Shown here: piece by piece, positions 41,454 to 42,165 of the stretch
Layout of the letters: each line of letters begins with the position of its first letter
Numbering within the stretch: position 1 is the first letter of the stretch
NCBI GenBank assembly: GCA_028280635.1
Contig: JANQLM010000105.1
Span: 1-42,165 of the forward strand
Origin: Halieaceae bacterium
GTDB lineage: Bacteria > Pseudomonadota > Gammaproteobacteria > Pseudomonadales > Halieaceae
Direction: 5' to 3'
DNA length: 42,165 bases
The notes under the pieces: model-generated
Database searches by the model: none
What the model saw: only the letters and a program-made list of their open reading frames with translations
What the model was told of the DNA's origin: nothing
Made by a program: the position numbers and the translations under genes

Positions 41454-42165
41454 TTGTTCGAGCAACAGCTCTACACCGCCGCCGAGACACGCGAACTCGA
41501 CCGCTGCGCCATAGAAGATTTCGACATTCCCGGCATCCAGCTTATGTCCCGGGCGGGCCGTGCCAGCTTCGAGTTGCTGCAGCGGGAATGGCCCGAGGGT
41601 TGCCCCCTGGCGATTTTCTGTGGCACCGGCAATAACGGCGGCGACGGTTTCGTGGTGGCCGCGCTGGCGGTGGATCGCGCCACACCCGTCACGGTGTACC
41701 AGGTGGGTGATGCCACAAAGGTCAGCGGCGATGCCGCCACCGCCCGCCAGGCAGCCCTCGATGCCGGGGTGAAGGTGCAAACCTTTGCAGCGGATATCGT
41801 CCTGGAGGACTGCGTCATCGTTGACGCCCTGCTGGGTACCGGGCTTACCGGCGATGTGCGCGGTGACTACCGCGCCGCGATCGAGGTCATCAATACCTCG
41901 GGCATGCCGGTACTGGCGGTTGATATTCCCTCGGGGCTCTGTGCCGACAGCGGCCGGCGCCTGGGGGTGGCGGTGGAGGCGGATGCGACCATCAGTTTTA
42001 TCGGCATGAAGCGCGGGCTGCTGACCGGCGATGCGCCGGACTGCTTCGGTGAGCTGTATTTCGCCGACCTGGCGGTGCCCGAGGAGGTGTACGCGCGGCT
42101 GCCCGCCAGCGCGGTGCGGCTGGACCTGGAATCGGAACTGGACGCGCTGCCGCCTCTCACCGAAA
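41454..42165 (+). CDS. nnr: NAD(P)HX epimerase/dehydratase, N-terminal part (cut by window edge)
   Basis: The frame is open from 41412 to the right edge without an ATG or GTG before the family's conserved region, so TTG 41454 is the best start. AGG lies about 11 nt upstream, a weak site. The visible 237 codons cover the YjeF N-terminal epimerase domain. It begins LYTAAETRELDRCAIEDFDIPGIQLMSRAG, then FCGTGNNGGDGFVVA (near 55-70), VDALLGTGLTGDVRG, VDIPSGLCADSG, and ISFIGMKRGLLTGDAPD. The ADP-dependent dehydratase domain should follow beyond the window. The enzyme repairs hydrated NADH and NADPH. Confidence 0.92.
   Translation, partial: MFEQQLYTAAETRELDRCAIEDFDIPGIQLMSRAGRASFELLQREWPEGCPLAIFCGTGNNGGDGFVVAALAVDRATPVTVYQVGDATKVSGDAATARQAALDAGVKVQTFAADIVLEDCVIVDALLGTGLTGDVRGDYRAAIEVINTSGMPVLAVDIPSGLCADSGRRLGVAVEADATISFIGMKRGLLTGDAPDCFGELYFADLAVPEEVYARLPASAVRLDLESELDALPPLTE

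Overview
The window is GC-rich chromosomal DNA from a gammaproteobacterium. The block psd, rhodanese, rsgA, orn, queG, nnr and the complete pqiABC set have gene orders and protein sequences typical of Pseudomonas-like and marine (OM60/NOR5-type) gammaproteobacteria; the genus cannot be fixed from sequence alone. I saw no tRNA, rRNA, CRISPR array, insertion sequence or phage gene.

Region 1 (1-13165, minus strand, running off the left edge) is the remarkable part. Twelve genes are packed head to tail with 1-11 nt overlaps or very short gaps, so they very probably form one operon. In transcription order they encode: a secreted TPR-like protein with a TonB-like C-terminus; a Gly/Ser/Gln-rich lipoprotein; another lipoprotein; a membrane-anchored TPR protein; a membrane-anchored protein with PEGA repeats and a formylglycine-generating-enzyme-like domain; a small acidic secreted protein; a MotA/TolQ/ExbB-type proton-channel subunit; a degenerate Hsp70/actin-fold protein; two paralogous single-pass proteins with a coiled coil and a von Willebrand A domain; and two more lipoproteins. 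I know of no named system with this composition. It looks like an ion-driven envelope machine in which the vWA proteins take the place of ExbD/TolR/MotB.

Region 2 (13356-21009) holds mostly ordinary metabolic genes: a TesB-like thioesterase, ggt, a small unknown protein, a DUF4136 lipoprotein, a GNAT acetyltransferase, a stand-alone membrane module followed by pdxH, a small Cys-containing secreted protein, a GST and cinA. Region 3 (21147-24594) is the pqi operon (two half-size pqiA genes, pqiB, pqiC), an MCE-type lipid transport system spanning the envelope. Region 4 (24591-30993) carries a DUF924 gene with a secreted calycin-like partner, an orphan ParA, a nitronate monooxygenase, cysH, a 43-residue membrane protein with its own terminator, a transglutaminase-like/TPR lipoprotein and a SYLF-domain protein.

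Region 5 (31076-42165) is housekeeping: asnS, a small unknown gene that overlaps the 3' end of an RNase II-family gene, a PIN-PhoH ATPase behind a strong promoter and a roughly 300-nt untranslated leader, psd, rhodanese, rsgA, orn, queG and the start of nnr (cut by the right edge). Many starts were moved from the longest open frame to a site supported by a Shine-Dalgarno sequence, family length or neighbour overlap; the reasons are given per gene.
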